64,000 nt of DNA from Cyanophora paradoxa (taxonomy: Eukaryota; Glaucocystophyceae; Cyanophorales; Cyanophoraceae): the NCBI GenBank assembly GCA_004431415.1, contig QPMI01000212.1, positions 1-64,000 on the forward strand. Direction: 5' to 3'. The notes beneath the pieces were generated by a model that searched no databases, was not told the DNA's origin, and saw only the letters and a program-made list of their open reading frames with translations. Shown in pieces: positions 41,209-53,100 of the stretch; the stretch's first letter is position 1, and each line of letters opens with the position of its first letter. A program made the position numbers and the translations under genes.

Positions 41209-44200
41209 ATGGACGACCTGTTCGCCTACCAGACGCGCGCCCCACCCCGCCCCGGCCCGCCGCATCCGGCCCAGGCCCCGTTGACTGACGCCTCCGCCCG
41301 CCGCGCAGGCCCAAGCTGGTGCCGCGGGCGGGAGGGCGGGCGCGCGCGGGGCCGAAGCGGCTCGCTAAGGGGCGGGGCCGCAGGTCACGATGCGCGACCG
41401 GCGACTCGGCCTGCTCCACACGGCCTTCATGATCGCTATCTTCGTCTACATAGTCGTCTTCGTGATCATTATCGAGAAGGGGTACCTGGCCCGCGAGACG
41501 CCCGTGGCCGTCGTCCGCTCGTCCTTCCTCGAACCTCGAGCCTTCTCGCCGGCCGCCTCCCTTCCCTACTGCAGTGCGACCGGCCGGCCCTACCCCTCCC
41601 TCCCCTCCTTTCTTTCCGCCTGCGCCGAGCGCGCGGGGAATTGCAGGCCAGTCGGCGGCCATCGACTCGCGGGGCCGGGCGAACCACCCGTGCCTCTACT
41701 GGGACTTTCGGGAGGCGCAGTACCCCGCCGAGGGCTCCGACCGCATCTTCCTCACGTCGCGCGTCACGGAGACGCGCGAGGCCGTGCGCTGTACCCCCCC
41801 CCGGGGGGGGCGCGCCGCCCTCCGCCCCCCGCCCGCCGCCCACCGCCGCCCCCGCAGGCGCTGCCGGATGCGTGCCAGCCGGAGCCGACGTCGCCCGAGT
41901 GCGCGGCGCGGGGGGTAGAGGCGCGCGAGACTTACTACGTCGCCGACGTCGAGGGTACCCCTCCCGCCACGTCCGCGCCTCGTAGCCCCCCCACCTCACC
42001 GCGCTGTACCCCAGAGTTCACGCTGATGGTGGACCACGGGGCGCTGGGCTTCAAGCTCCAGGTCGGCGCCAGCGTACCCGGCATGAAGGGCCGGCTCGTC
42101 GGTGCGCGCCCGCGTAACCCCCTCGGACCCCTTCCCCCCACTTCGCCGTCTGAGCGCCCCGCGCCCTCCCCTGCAGACCTCGACGGCAAGGAAATCAAGG
42201 CGCGCCCTCACGCCTCTCCCCATCCCTCCCTCCCCCCCCCCCCCCTCCCCCTTCCCCCCTCTCTTCCCTTGCGAGCCGCCGCCGGCATACGCAGGCCTTC
42301 ACGGACGGGGCGCGACCCGGGGACATCATGACCGGTGCCTCCCCCCCCGCCCCCCTGTACCCCGCCTCGCTTCCCCCTCTCCCCCTCTTACCCCCTGTCC
42401 CGCCTCGCTGCTCCCTCCCCTTCTCTAACGGGTCTTGGCGGGCGGCAGTGCGCGAGCTGCTGCAGGCCGCAGGCAACGTCGACCTGGACGGTACCCCCCT
42501 CTCCTTCCCCCCTCCCTCTCCGCCCCCCCCAAGCGAACCCCGTACCCCGCGCGCAGCGAACTCGGCGTCGTCGACGGCGGAGGCGGGCGAGTCGGTGCGC
42601 TCGGACGGCCTCGTGCTCGTCGTCTACATCGACTACGGCAACCGCGGCATCGCCCCGAACCAGGGTACGCGTTATTACCTATATATGTCTTCTTCCCTTC
42701 TCTTCTCGGAGGAGGAGGGGGGCATGGCTCGCCTGAGCTTCGAGGGCAGACGAGATCAGCTACAAGTACAAGGTGCGGGCGATCCAGGGCAAAAAGTACA
42801 AGGCCGAGGAGGTCCTCTGGGCGCCGTACCCCTCCCGCCGCGTCATTCGCAACCGCCACGGCCTCCTCATCACCTTCGTGGTCCGTACCCCCCTCCCTTT
42901 TCCCCCTCCCCGCCCCCCTCCCAAGAGACCTCACGCCCCGACGCCGCGCAGGCCGTCGGTGCGCGGGCCTTGTACCCCCCCTGCACCAAACGCTCCGCGC
43001 GCGCGAGCCGAGCCGAGCCGATCGTCGGGGCGGCGGGGGTACAGGCGAGGTTGGCGTCTTCAGCTTCCAGACGATGCTCATCAACCTCGTCACGGCCCTC
43101 GGTACGACGTACCCCCATTCGCCACTCCTTCCCGGCGAGCAAGCGAGCGGGCGTTCTCCCGCAGGGCTCATGGCCGTCGCGACGACCGTCACCGTGCTTC
43201 TCCCCCCCCCTACCCCCCTCACCTCACCCCCAACTCCCCTCCCCCCCCCCCCCCCCCCCCACAGGACATGCTGGCGCTGCACCTGATGCCGCAGAAGAAG
43301 TACTACAAGGAGTACAAGTTCCAGGCCCGCCCCGCCCTCGCCCTCGCCCGCCCCGCCCTCTCCCGCCCCGCCCTGCCCACCCCGCCCGCCTTGGCCCGCC
43401 CCGCCCCGCCCCGCCCCGCCCCGCCCCGCCCCGCCCCGCCCCGCCCGCCTGGGCCCGACCCGCCCGGCCCGGCCCCGTCCTGACCCGGCCCGCTCTAGAC
43501 CTCCCGCGCGAGGGGACCCCGGCCTCACCTGACCTGACCGCTCCTCCCCCCCCGGCCTCAGGTGACGGAGGACTTCAGCAACCTTCGGGACAAGCTCCGC
43601 GCCGAGAAGCGCGACGAGGAGGCCAAGCGCCGGTCCGCCCGCGCCCAGCCCGCCCCAAGACCGCCACCCTCTTTTTAGCTATCCCTTGAACTTGATTCCT
43701 TCCCCCACCCCGCCCCGCCCCGCCCCCGCCTTACCTTCCCTCCTCGTTTCAGGGCCTTCATATTAGCCGGCCACCCTATTTACAGCCATCTAGACCTATT
43801 GAATTAGATCTAGGCTCGCCCTCTAGACAACCCCTCTCGCCCTCACCCGCCCGCCCCGCCCCGCCCCGCCCCAGGGCCTTCCTGGACGGGCGGGCGGACG
43901 CGCTGGCGGGGGCGGGCATGGAGGGCACGGTCGTCACCCCGAAGGCCGCGTTCGGCTTCGGGGCCCTCGCGGGGTCGCCTCCCGTCGTCTCCGCTGCGTG
44001 CGCCTCCTTTCATACTCAATCTTAAGCTTTCATACTTATAATATGCTATATATGCTATATGCGCTTGTAATATGCTATATGGTCGTCTCCGCCGCGTGCG
44101 CCCCTTTTATACTTAAGCTTCACATACTTAAGCTACTTAAGCTTTTAATATTTAAGCCTCACATAAGCCGCGTGCGCCCCCTTTCTGAACTTTGTGTGCT

Positions 44201-44341
44201 GTACTACACACACTCTTTAATTATTCTTTGCTGCTCCGCTCGGCTCCGCTCCGCTCTTCTAAGAGGGGGCGCAGGGACCGGCTGCCGCGGGAGGCGCCGC
44301 GGGAGCGGGCCGACGCCTCCTTCGAGTTCTCCATCGGCTGA
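41209..44341 (+). CDS. P2X-type ATP-gated cation channel
   Basis: P2X receptors are trimeric channels with two membrane helices per subunit, opened by ATP. The exons give the full plan: cytosolic N-terminus (MDDLFAYQT, 41209; then PKLVTMRDRRLGLLHTAF), first membrane helix (IAIFVYIVVFVIIIEKGYL, about 41420-41480, with the family's EKGY end), an extracellular part across many short exons (for example HPCLYWDFREAQYPAEGSDR; LPDACQPEPTSPEC), then VFSFQTMLINLVTALG, LMAVATTVT and DMLALHLMPQKKYYKEYKF, which match the second helix and the YxxxK motif after it. The C-terminus (RADASFEFSIG) ends at 44341. Intron 1 appears to have a GC donor (CAGAC|GCGCG); others use GTACCCC or GTGCGC donors. Protist P2X channels often sit on contractile vacuoles or internal acid stores. 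Confidence 0.8.
43200..43262 (+). other. C-only polypyrimidine tract at a 3' splice site
   Basis: In the P2X gene the last 60 bases of an intron are almost pure C, with a run of about 20 C ending in ACAG|GACATG. It illustrates the host habit of using C rather than T in the polypyrimidine tract. Confidence 0.7.
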
Positions 44342-44985
44342 GGGCGCGCGCCGGCGCCCCCGCGCCCGCCGCCGCCGCCGCTCCACAGCTCGATCTTCCG
44401 ATCGCCTGGCCTCTGAATAGCTCGCCCTTGTATATTGCTATCTACGTAGGTTATTTTTCTAGAAGTTCTATTTGCTCATTGATTTTGAAACGACCCCCCC
44501 CCTCCCCCCCCCCTCCCCCCCCCCCTCCCTTGGCCCCCTGGGTCAGGGCTGCGGGGCCTTGACGATGGCCGCTGGAGAGGGAAGCTAATTTTACAGGCCC
44601 AGCTGCAGCTGCAGTCAGCAAGGGGACGTGCGGTTCGAATCCCGGCTGCGGTGCGCGCGCCAAAGCTTAAGCTTCGCGATCGATATCGGAAGAGCATCGA
44701 TATCGATCTGCACAAATGCAACGAGGGGATTGGCGCCCGATTCGGAAGAAACCGCCGCGGCCGGGGTACAAGCTTTTAAGAACGTCGAGAGATCGATGCG
44801 GAGCTATCTTCCCTACACGGTATCGCGTCGCGGGGTACGCGGATTCGAAGGGGTTACGCAAATTCAAAGGGGGGCGCCGGCAGGCTGGGAGGCTGGGGGA
44901 TCCGGAGCTGCATGCACAGGCCAGGGCCAAGATCATGCGTATAGGACAGGATAAATATATTCTGTACGTCTCATCGCGCTTAAAA
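44342..44985. other. Intergenic region between the P2X and kinase-like genes (convergent)
   Basis: No supported gene. It contains C-rich tracts at 44494-44527 and a GGTTCGAATCCCGG stretch at 44632 that resembles a tRNA T-arm, but no stem or matching cloverleaf forms around it. Confidence 0.4.
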
Positions 44986-46100
44986 CTATTCGAGCACGCG
45001 GAGGAGCACGGCCGCCGCGCGCTCCGAGTCGGTCGTGTCGACGCAGACGCCTCTGAAGGGCGAGCTGTAGCCCATTTCTTCGTAGAGATCGAGTACCCGT
45101 TCCTGCAGCGGCGGCACACACCCATCGGCCAGGCTCAGAATTTCGAAGCGGGGCGTGGGGAGAGGGAAGGTTGGGGGGGGGGGGGGGGGGGGGGGGGGCG
45201 CTAGAGGGATACCTGGTACTCTGGATCGTCTTCGCCGAGTCGCTCCCGCAGCGCCCGCTCTGCGTTCCCCGCCTGTTCGTACCGCTCGCTGCGAGGGCGC
45301 TGCTCGTTCCTTGGAAGCCGTACCCCTGGCGGGGGGGGGGTACGCACGAGAGGGTGCGGCTGGTGGCCTCCGAGTCCGCTGTGCAGAGGATGATGGAGCA
45401 GCCGTGGCCAAAGAGTTCGTCTGAGGCGTCGGTAATATGCTCTGCATCCCCGTACTTTGTCTCTGGGATTTCGTATTCGGCTAGATAGTGGACCCTCGGC
45501 GAGAAGGGCGAGCGGTGCATGAAGGCCAGGCCCCCGCGGAACGAGCTCGGTTCCTTCTGCGCGGGAGATCAGTTTTGAGTTCGAGGCCAGCTGCCTGCGG
45601 CCGGCGGACCTTATAGCGGCGGTGCAGCTTGTCGACGAAGTCGATGCAGGCAGCCGCCCAGCGCACGCCCACGACGCCCCCGACGCGTACGGGTTCGCAG
45701 CTCCGATACTGCGGACGGCGCCGGCGCCCGCCGCGGGCGTGAGCCGCAACGTACAGAGGCGCCGCAGTGCCGCAGTGCGGCACGGCCCACCTTCTTGCAG
45801 AAGTCAATGTACCGAGTGCTGCAATTTGCAACCGCGCCGCGCGCACGTGAGCCGTCGATCAGCGGTCCGCGCGCGCGCCGACATGCACGCGCGACGCAAA
45901 GCCAACAATCGAACTCGCTTGTGCGTCGTGTAGCCGAGTGCCTGCAGGCGCGCGAGGAGCCCGCCCTTGTTGGCGCCGCCAGGGCCTTCCAGCATGACGA
46001 TATGCAGGCCCTCGCGCTCGACATTGTTCCGCCGCCGCAGCTTTTCCTTTGCCTCTTCCACCTTCTCGACTACGCGCGGCGCGCGTCAGCGGATCTGATC
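44986..46100 (-). CDS. P-loop nucleotide-kinase-like protein
   Basis: Minus-strand exons: HIVMLEGPGGANKGGLLARL (about 45960-46015), a P-loop of the G..G..KG type preceded by a hydrophobic strand; a middle exon with IDFVDKLHRRYKVR (about 45590-45640); FRGGLAFMHRSPFSPRVHYL running into DELFGHGCSIILCTADSEAT (about 45370-45545), similar in layout to the DRS...S..VY and ..IIL...PE segments of thymidylate and deoxynucleoside kinases; RYEQAGNAERALRERLGED (about 45215-45270); and a last exon LYEEMGYSSPFRGVCVDTTD ending at 44986. The P-loop has Gly where the kinases usually have Thr or Ser after Lys, so activity is uncertain. A 22-base poly-G run (45174-45198) marks an intron on the sense-C side. The 5' end is unresolved. 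Confidence 0.4.
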
Positions 46101-47131
46101 GGAAGAGAACGACGCCAACAGACTGTGCGCACCCGGGATGATGGCACGGTACAAAGAGATGTCGCTGTAAAGTCTGCGCATGCCAGTGGAGCGGCCGGTT
46201 GCGCCTGCCACTGCATGCGCAGCTGGCGCCGACATTCGCTGACATCGCCACCTACGCCAGCTAGCGAGCTGACTTCGAAAAGGGATCAGCGCAATAAACG
46301 CCATAGCTTCGGGAGACGAGCTCGATCGACGTCGGGGCGAGCTCACGCGTACGCAGCCCGTTGCGTGTACCCGGCCTACGATCGCGAATCGGCGTTGGCC
46401 GCTAGCGCTAGCGCTGCCGGCCGGGCGCCGGCGACGGCCGGCGCCGATTGTTTTACTGGTTCCTGATCACTGAGTCATGAAGCAATGCGAAGGGGAGCGG
46501 ACTGCGGCGAGGAGGCCGCATGCGCAGCGGCTGCAGCGCCAGCGCTGCAGCTGCTCGCGATCGGGCGCGCGCCGGCGCCCCCTACAGCTAGGCCGCTGGG
46601 CCTAGGCCTCCCCCGGCCCGCCTCGTCGAACGCGTGCCGCACGCACTGCGGCACTGCGGCACCGGCCCCCGCGCCCGGGGCCCTGGGCCCGCCCCCGCCC
46701 CCGCGCGCAGGGGATCCGGAGCCGGAGCCGGAGCCGTACGCGTGCGGCTGGGGTGGGGCGGGTCCGGCAGGCCCTTCGCAATTGGCCTTGGCGAGGCGGC
46801 GGCGGGCCGCCCGGCGGCGGACTCGGGAGGTGGCGGCGACATTTAATTTACAGTTCGCGAGCGATTTCTGAAACTGAAACGTTAACTGTCTTCCGAAACT
46901 GAGGAAGCGCTTTCTGACACAGACTGCAGCTAGTCATGGCGTAGAGTACATCCAGTAAATTGGGATACAGTCAAGGATAAATTGGAGAGCAATAATAATA
47001 CCATATATAGTGCCGAATGCGCAGTGCTTGAAAGCCTATAAGGCGTCTGGCGCGCGTTACTCGTATCAAAGCGACGCTCATGATCATGATCGCGATGAAT
47101 AGAACTAGTACTGATCATGATCGTTGATCAG
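46101..47131. other. Region with uncertain 5' exons, then intergenic DNA
   Basis: 46140-46346 may hold 5' exons of the kinase-like gene (an open minus stretch SDISLYRAIIPGAHSLLASF). From about 46480 to 47131 no gene is supported. The stretch is very GC-rich with GCCGGCGC palindromes, then turns AT-richer near the 3' end of the transporter gene. Confidence 0.35.
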
Positions 47132-50100
47132 CGCTTGAGATGGACGATGCGCTGGATGGCGAGGCCCTTGATCAGCTCGAAGGCGACGAAGAAGACCGCG
47201 AGCCAGCTGCGGGGTAGAATAAAGAGTAAGAAGAAGTTAGACGGCGAGCTATAGGAAGCTCAAGGGAGAGGAAGGGGGGTACACGCACATGAGGTTGAGG
47301 TAGCGGTTGCCGTGGCTGTACCCGAAGCTGGCGACGGCGTCGTCGCCCCCCTTGTAGCACATCTGCTTCGCGTACATCCTGCGGCGCCGCAGGGTTACGA
47401 TTTTCGAATCGAAGTTAGACCCGAGGAAGCTTAGCTAAGCTTAAGGAATTGAATCGAAAGCTTAAGGAAGCTAAGCTTAAGGAAGCGTATATTGAGCTTA
47501 AGGAATCTTAAGCTTCAGCTCCAGGAAGCCGAGCGCACTCGTCGGGGCAGCCCTCGAAGGCGAGGCCCTGCATCTCGTTCGTGACCATGCTCTCGAGGGG
47601 GTAGTGCAGGAAGAAGAGGTAGTAGGCCCAGATCCAGGGGCGCGGCATGTCCGTGTTCGAGACCCTGCGGGGGCGGGGGCGGGGGCGATAAGACGGGGCC
47701 GCGGCGCTGTGAGCGGGGGCGGGGCGGGGGCGGAGGCGAAGGCGGAGCTCATGATCAAGGCGACACTTAAGGAAGCTAACTAGTAAGCTGAAGGAATTCC
47801 TAGTAAGCTTAACTAGTAAGCCGGAGCTGAAGGAGGCTAAGGAGCGGGGGCGGGGGCGGAGGCGGAGGCGGAGGCGAAACGAAGCGAAACGGGGCGGGTA
47901 ACATTGAGTTATTTAATAGTGGCTGGTTAGCTGAGAGGAGGCGGAGGCGGAGCTCGAGGCGGGGCGGGGCGGGCGCACATGAAGCCGGCGAAGAAGGAGC
48001 CGGCGGCGATGCAGAAGCCGGCCATCGCCTGCGCGCGAGGGATTAGTTTAGGCCCCAGCTGCAGGGGAGTGGCGGGGGCGGGGGCGGGTCTCCTATAGCT
48101 AGGCGGGGCGGCGGCCTCCCATATATATATATATATATATATATATCCACCTCTCTATCTCTGGCTGTGAGGGGGCGGGCGGGCGGGGGCACCTGCGCGG
48201 CGGTGGCCACGGGGAGGAGGTACGAGAGCATCTCGTTGAAGGCCGTCGCCGTCAGCTGGAAGACCCTGAGGGGGGGGGGGGGGGGGGGGGGGGAGGGGGG
48301 GGAAGGCCGGTGTCAGAGAGGCAGGAATCTAGATCCAGCTAGAGCGCAGAGCTCCCAAAAAGCAAGGCCGGGATCAAGAGGTTCTAGCAGATCTAGATAT
48401 ACATAGAATCCAGTAAAGGGCGGGGCAGAGCAGAGCTGCCCGATCGCGATCGCGAGCGCACCAGAGGACGAGGAGGGCGTAGGCGAAGCGCTGGCCCGCG
48501 TCCGACGGGTTCAGGCCTGCCGATCAGATCAGATCGGATCGGATCGGATCGGATCGGGGGAGAAGAGAAGAGAGGAGGGGCACCGACGATTCTTAATAGG
48601 AAAGTCTCTAAGACTTAAATGCCGGATCGGATGGAGACGGCTTTATTTCTTCTAGAGAGCTTTGATTCGAATTCTTTCTATCTTTCTGTTAAACCGCACC
48701 GGCGATCCAGTAGACCATGACGAGAGATAGCCTAATTATAAGGTGGCTAAGGTGGCTTGAAGGGCGGGTGGAGACGGCTCTAATTCTCCTTTCGAATTCT
48801 TTCTATCTCTCAGTTAGAGCGGATCGGACCTGCGATCCAGTAGACCATGACGAGAGATAGCCTAATTATAAGGTGGCTAAGGTGGCTTGAAGGGCGGGCG
48901 GAGACGGCTCTAATTCTCCTTTCGAATTCTCTCTATCTCTCAGTTAGAGCGGATCGGACCGGCGATCCAGTAGACCATGACGATGTAGACGATCAGGTTC
49001 GCGAGGTTCACGGGCGTCCCGACGAGGAAGGAGGAGAGCCTGCGGGACCTTCAAGTTTAGATAGCTATAGAGCCACACAGATTAGTTCTAGGACAGATTA
49101 TATATATGAGTTCTAGGTCTCCTCGGGCGGTGCGCACCAGTGGGCCGCCGGCTTGTACATGCCTGCGCTCGCGCGCGCGCCCGTCTCAGGCGCGGAGCCC
49201 GGCACTAGCGACCAGGGCGGGGCCGGGGCGGACCCTGGGAGCGCTCGCGGTAGAAGATCTCGCGGATGGAGAAGTTGTCGGGGATGTCGCCCACCGCCCG
49301 CACCATCGTGTACCTGCGGGGCCGGATCGAATCCGATCAGGAGGCCGCTCAGAGCCCCAAAATATCCGGACGTGCAACCGGAATTATAAAACGCGTCGGG
49401 CCTAGAAGATTTCGGTACAAGACATCTAGATCTCGATCTATCTAAATTCGGGCGCATGCTCACATGACCATGAGGAAGACGAGGGAGTTGCGCATGCGGG
49501 CGTTGGCCTGGTCCAGGCCCCGGTCCGCGTACATCGTCCCCGTCACGAACCCCATGAAGATGTTGCTGGGGGGCTCTTGGTCTTAGATGGCTGCAGCGAG
49601 CAGCCATGGCCGAGGGGAAGGGCTACCTGAATATCTTGGCGTAGACGAGGTGCGGCGAGCGCCAGATGTCGAGGAGCTTGCGGCGCACGAGGGCGCGCGT
49701 CTGGAAGGCCAGGCCCGTCGCCGACCGGTGCTCGAACTTCGCCTCCTCTGCCCGTGGCTAAGTAAGAGGCCGCGAACCCGAAGCGGAGCGGAGCGGCCGC
49801 GCGCGGAGCGGGAGGAGCTATAGCTAGAGTTGCAGGCGAAACCACGCGTGCCGGGCACAGCCGAGTGCCTTGCCATTGGGCTATCTCTCGGCGGGGCGGG
49901 GCGGGGCGTTCCGTTCCGCGCACAGCCGATCGCGAGTGCCTCGGGCTATGTATCTCCCGGCGGGGCAGGAATAAAGCGAGGGATGTAGATCCCTCGCGGG
50001 TGTGGCGGAGGCGCTAGGCGTGCTCCCGTTCTAGAAGCGGTGGCGTCCCCCGTTCTCGAGGCGCAGAAATGCGCGTACCTCGCGGGCGCTGTCGTACGTC

Positions 50101-53100
50101 AGTTCCCGTACGGAACTGACGTACTCTCTCTCTGTACGGGAACTGACGTACGACAGCGCCCGCGAGGTACGCGCATTTCTGCGCCTCGAGAACGGGGGAC
50201 GCCACCGCTTCTAGAACGGGAGCACGCCTAGCGCCTCCGCCACACCCGCGAGGGATCTACATCCCTCGCTTTATTCCTACGGCGGGGCGGGGCGGGGCGC
50301 ACCGATGACGAAGTTAAGCTAAAGCTAAAGTTTGGTTGAAGCTCAAGTAGGGCGTTATAATCAGCTAATTATAAGGCTAAATTAAAGTCACCGATGGCGA
50401 AGGAGGCGTGCAGCTGGTCGAGCTCGGCGCGGCACGCGGCCGCCTCGTCGCTCTCGCGCCACGCCGCCGCGAAGTCGACCGCGCCCTCCTTCCCGTCCCT
50501 TCGGGGCTCCTTGCCCATCACCACGTCCAGGATGTGGTCCGCCTGGTGAGACCGCGTGAGGCTAAGGTGAGGCTAAGGCCTAGGCCGCCTGGCCGCCTGG
50601 CCGCGGGCCAAGGTGAGGCCGGCCGGGCGCCGCGACTTGAACTGCTGAGAGCCGCCGCGACGCCGGGCCGGGCGCCAGACGCACCGGGTTGCGGTAGTGG
50701 GCCCTGTGGAAGCCGAGCTTCTCGAAGTAGGACATGACCGTGTCCGCGTTCTCCCCCATCTGAAGAAGCGGTTCGAGGCGCGGGAGAGAATGGGGGCGGG
50801 GAGAGGGGCGGAGCCGACCTTGCCGAAGTAGGCCACCTCGCCGCCCTTCTTCAGGAGGAGCAGCGAGTCGAATTTCTTGAAGATTTCCGCGCTGGGCTGG
50901 TGGATGGTGCAGATGATCGCCTGGCCCTTGCCCGCCAGCTCGCGCAGCAGCTCCACGATCTGCAGCGCGCTCGCCGCGTCCAGGCCCGTCGTCGGCTCGT
51001 CTGCTCGGAGAGTCAGACGGGCTAAGAAATCAAAGGGCGGGCGGGCGGGAGGGCACCGAGGAAGAGGAGGGAGGGGCGGGGCACGAGCTCCATGGCGATG
51101 CAGACGTGCTTGCGCATGGCGACGGAGATGCCGCCCGCCGCCAGCGTCCCGATCACCTGCGACGACGAAGTCAGCCGACGAAGACAGACAGACAGACAGA
51201 CAGGCTCTGGGCTGGGGGGCGGCCGGGTCGGCCTCGGCCTCGGACGCGCCTCGTTCACGTACGGGCGGAGGTGCAGCGCGTCGATCGCCGCGTCCGCGGC
51301 GCTGCGCGCCGGATCCGGGTCGGCAATCGCGAGCCGAAGGATAGAAGGATAGGCACGTCGTTCACGTAGGGGCGAAGGATAGAGGCCCAGGAAAGGGCGG
51401 GCGCGGGCGTGTGCGCACGCGGCCTTCTCCTCCTCGGGGATGGATGCGTCGAGCCGCAGGCTGGCCGACGTCATGATCGCCTCTTTAATCGTCTGCGGCG
51501 CTAAAATAAGAACTAGAGAGCGCGGCACGCGCGTACGCTAGACTGGCTAGCTAGCGCCGACCATGGTGCTGAGGAGGAGGTCGAACTGCTCGACGTAGCC
51601 GGACATGCGGAGGAAGCAGGGGTCCCGCGGCCTCTTGTTGATGAGCAGCTCACCCGCCGTCTTGCCGCCCGTCTTGCGGTCCGCCAGCACGTCGAGAAGA
51701 GTGCTGCGCGCGGGGCGCATCGTCAGAAGCGTAAGGGAACGAGGCGCGGCAGAGAGTAGATCTGGAGAGGGCGCGCGCGCGCGTGCGCACGTCTTGCCGC
51801 CGCCGCTGGGGCCCATGAGCTGTGGAAGCGAAATTGAAGGCGGTCAGCTCAGAAGAACAAGAAGAAGCTTAAGGCGTCCAGCTCAGAAGATGGGCGTTCG
51901 CATAATGTAAGAATTGATCAAAGAAGATTCATAGGAACGGAGCGCACAGCGACGAGGCCGCCGGAGCGGCAGAGAAATAGCCTAAGGTGGCTTAGGTGTG
52001 GCGGTAGAGTTAAGACTCTGCCCTGTCGGGCAAGACTTGCTTGCACTGGGTGTACCTAAGCAAGTCTTGCCCGACAGGGCAGAGTCTTAACTCTACCGCC
52101 ACACCTAAGCCACCTTAGGCTATTTCTCCGGTCGCCGGAGCGGCAGAAGCCGGTCACGCCCGTCAGCAGCATCTTCTCCTGCTTCTTGTTCTTGGGGTCC
52201 GGCACGCTGCGGGCGGGCGGCGGCGCCGGCCATGGTCAGCCGGACGAGAAGAGGCGGACCGGAGAGGAGAGGCGAAGGTTGCGCAAGGGCGTCGCGCGCG
52301 CACCTGTAGCAGAGATCCTTGAAGGTGATGAGGGCGCGCGGCGGTGTGAAGTGGCGGTTGCGGTCTGCGCGCGCGGCTCCAGACGTCAGGCAACGGATTT
52401 CAAGCTCAGGGACGAGGAGGGAACGCGCCCGCGTCGGCGTCGGCGGAGGAGGGGAGGTCGACAGCGGCGGCGCCGCCCGCGGAGCCGGCGTCCTCGGGGG
52501 GTACCCACTGCTTGCGCCAGCGCCTGAAGACGAAGCCAGCGCCCGCGATTGACAGGTAGAAGAGCCACTGGCCCACCAAGATCTGAAGGAAGGAAGGACG
52601 GAAGGGCGTGATCGTGAGGCGCTCGCGCCCGATTTCAATCAGAGGGCGGGGATCGACTCAGCGCAACGCAGCGCACCAGGATGCACCACCAGTACCACTC
52701 GGGCTCCTTGTGCATGTTGAACATGTCGAGGACGGCCGACCCGCCCTCGGGCATGTCGCTCAGCTGGAGGTCGTGCAGCTCGTTGATGCAGAGGGCCTGA
52801 GAGGGAGGGAGGGAGGGAGAGGCCTCGTTAGGGCGGGCGGGGCGAGAAGAAGGGTATTCGTATCGCTGCGCACCTCGTGGGGGTAGCGGTAGAAGGTAAA
52901 GTAGTGCAGCCATATCTGTCGCGGAAACGCTGAGGAAGGGCGGGCAGGTTGGGATGGATTGGCGCAAATATACGCACCCACGGCTTCGGGATCTTGTCCC
53001 GGGGTACGAGGAAGCCGTTGAAGAGGAGGAGGAGGGGCGGCAGGATGGCGGCGACGATGGCGCCGATGGGCAGCGTCGGCGTCCATGCCGAGATCGCCCT

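Noticed and set aside
44600-44665. tRNA-like GGTTCGAATCCCGG stretch
   Set aside because: The bases either side of the TTCGAAT loop do not pair into a T-stem, and no D- or anticodon arm with proper spacing precedes it.
50014-50231. Two identical 63-aa frames on opposite strands ([11 protein letters not shown]...)
   Set aside because: Produced by the two arms of the 310-bp foldback; not genes.
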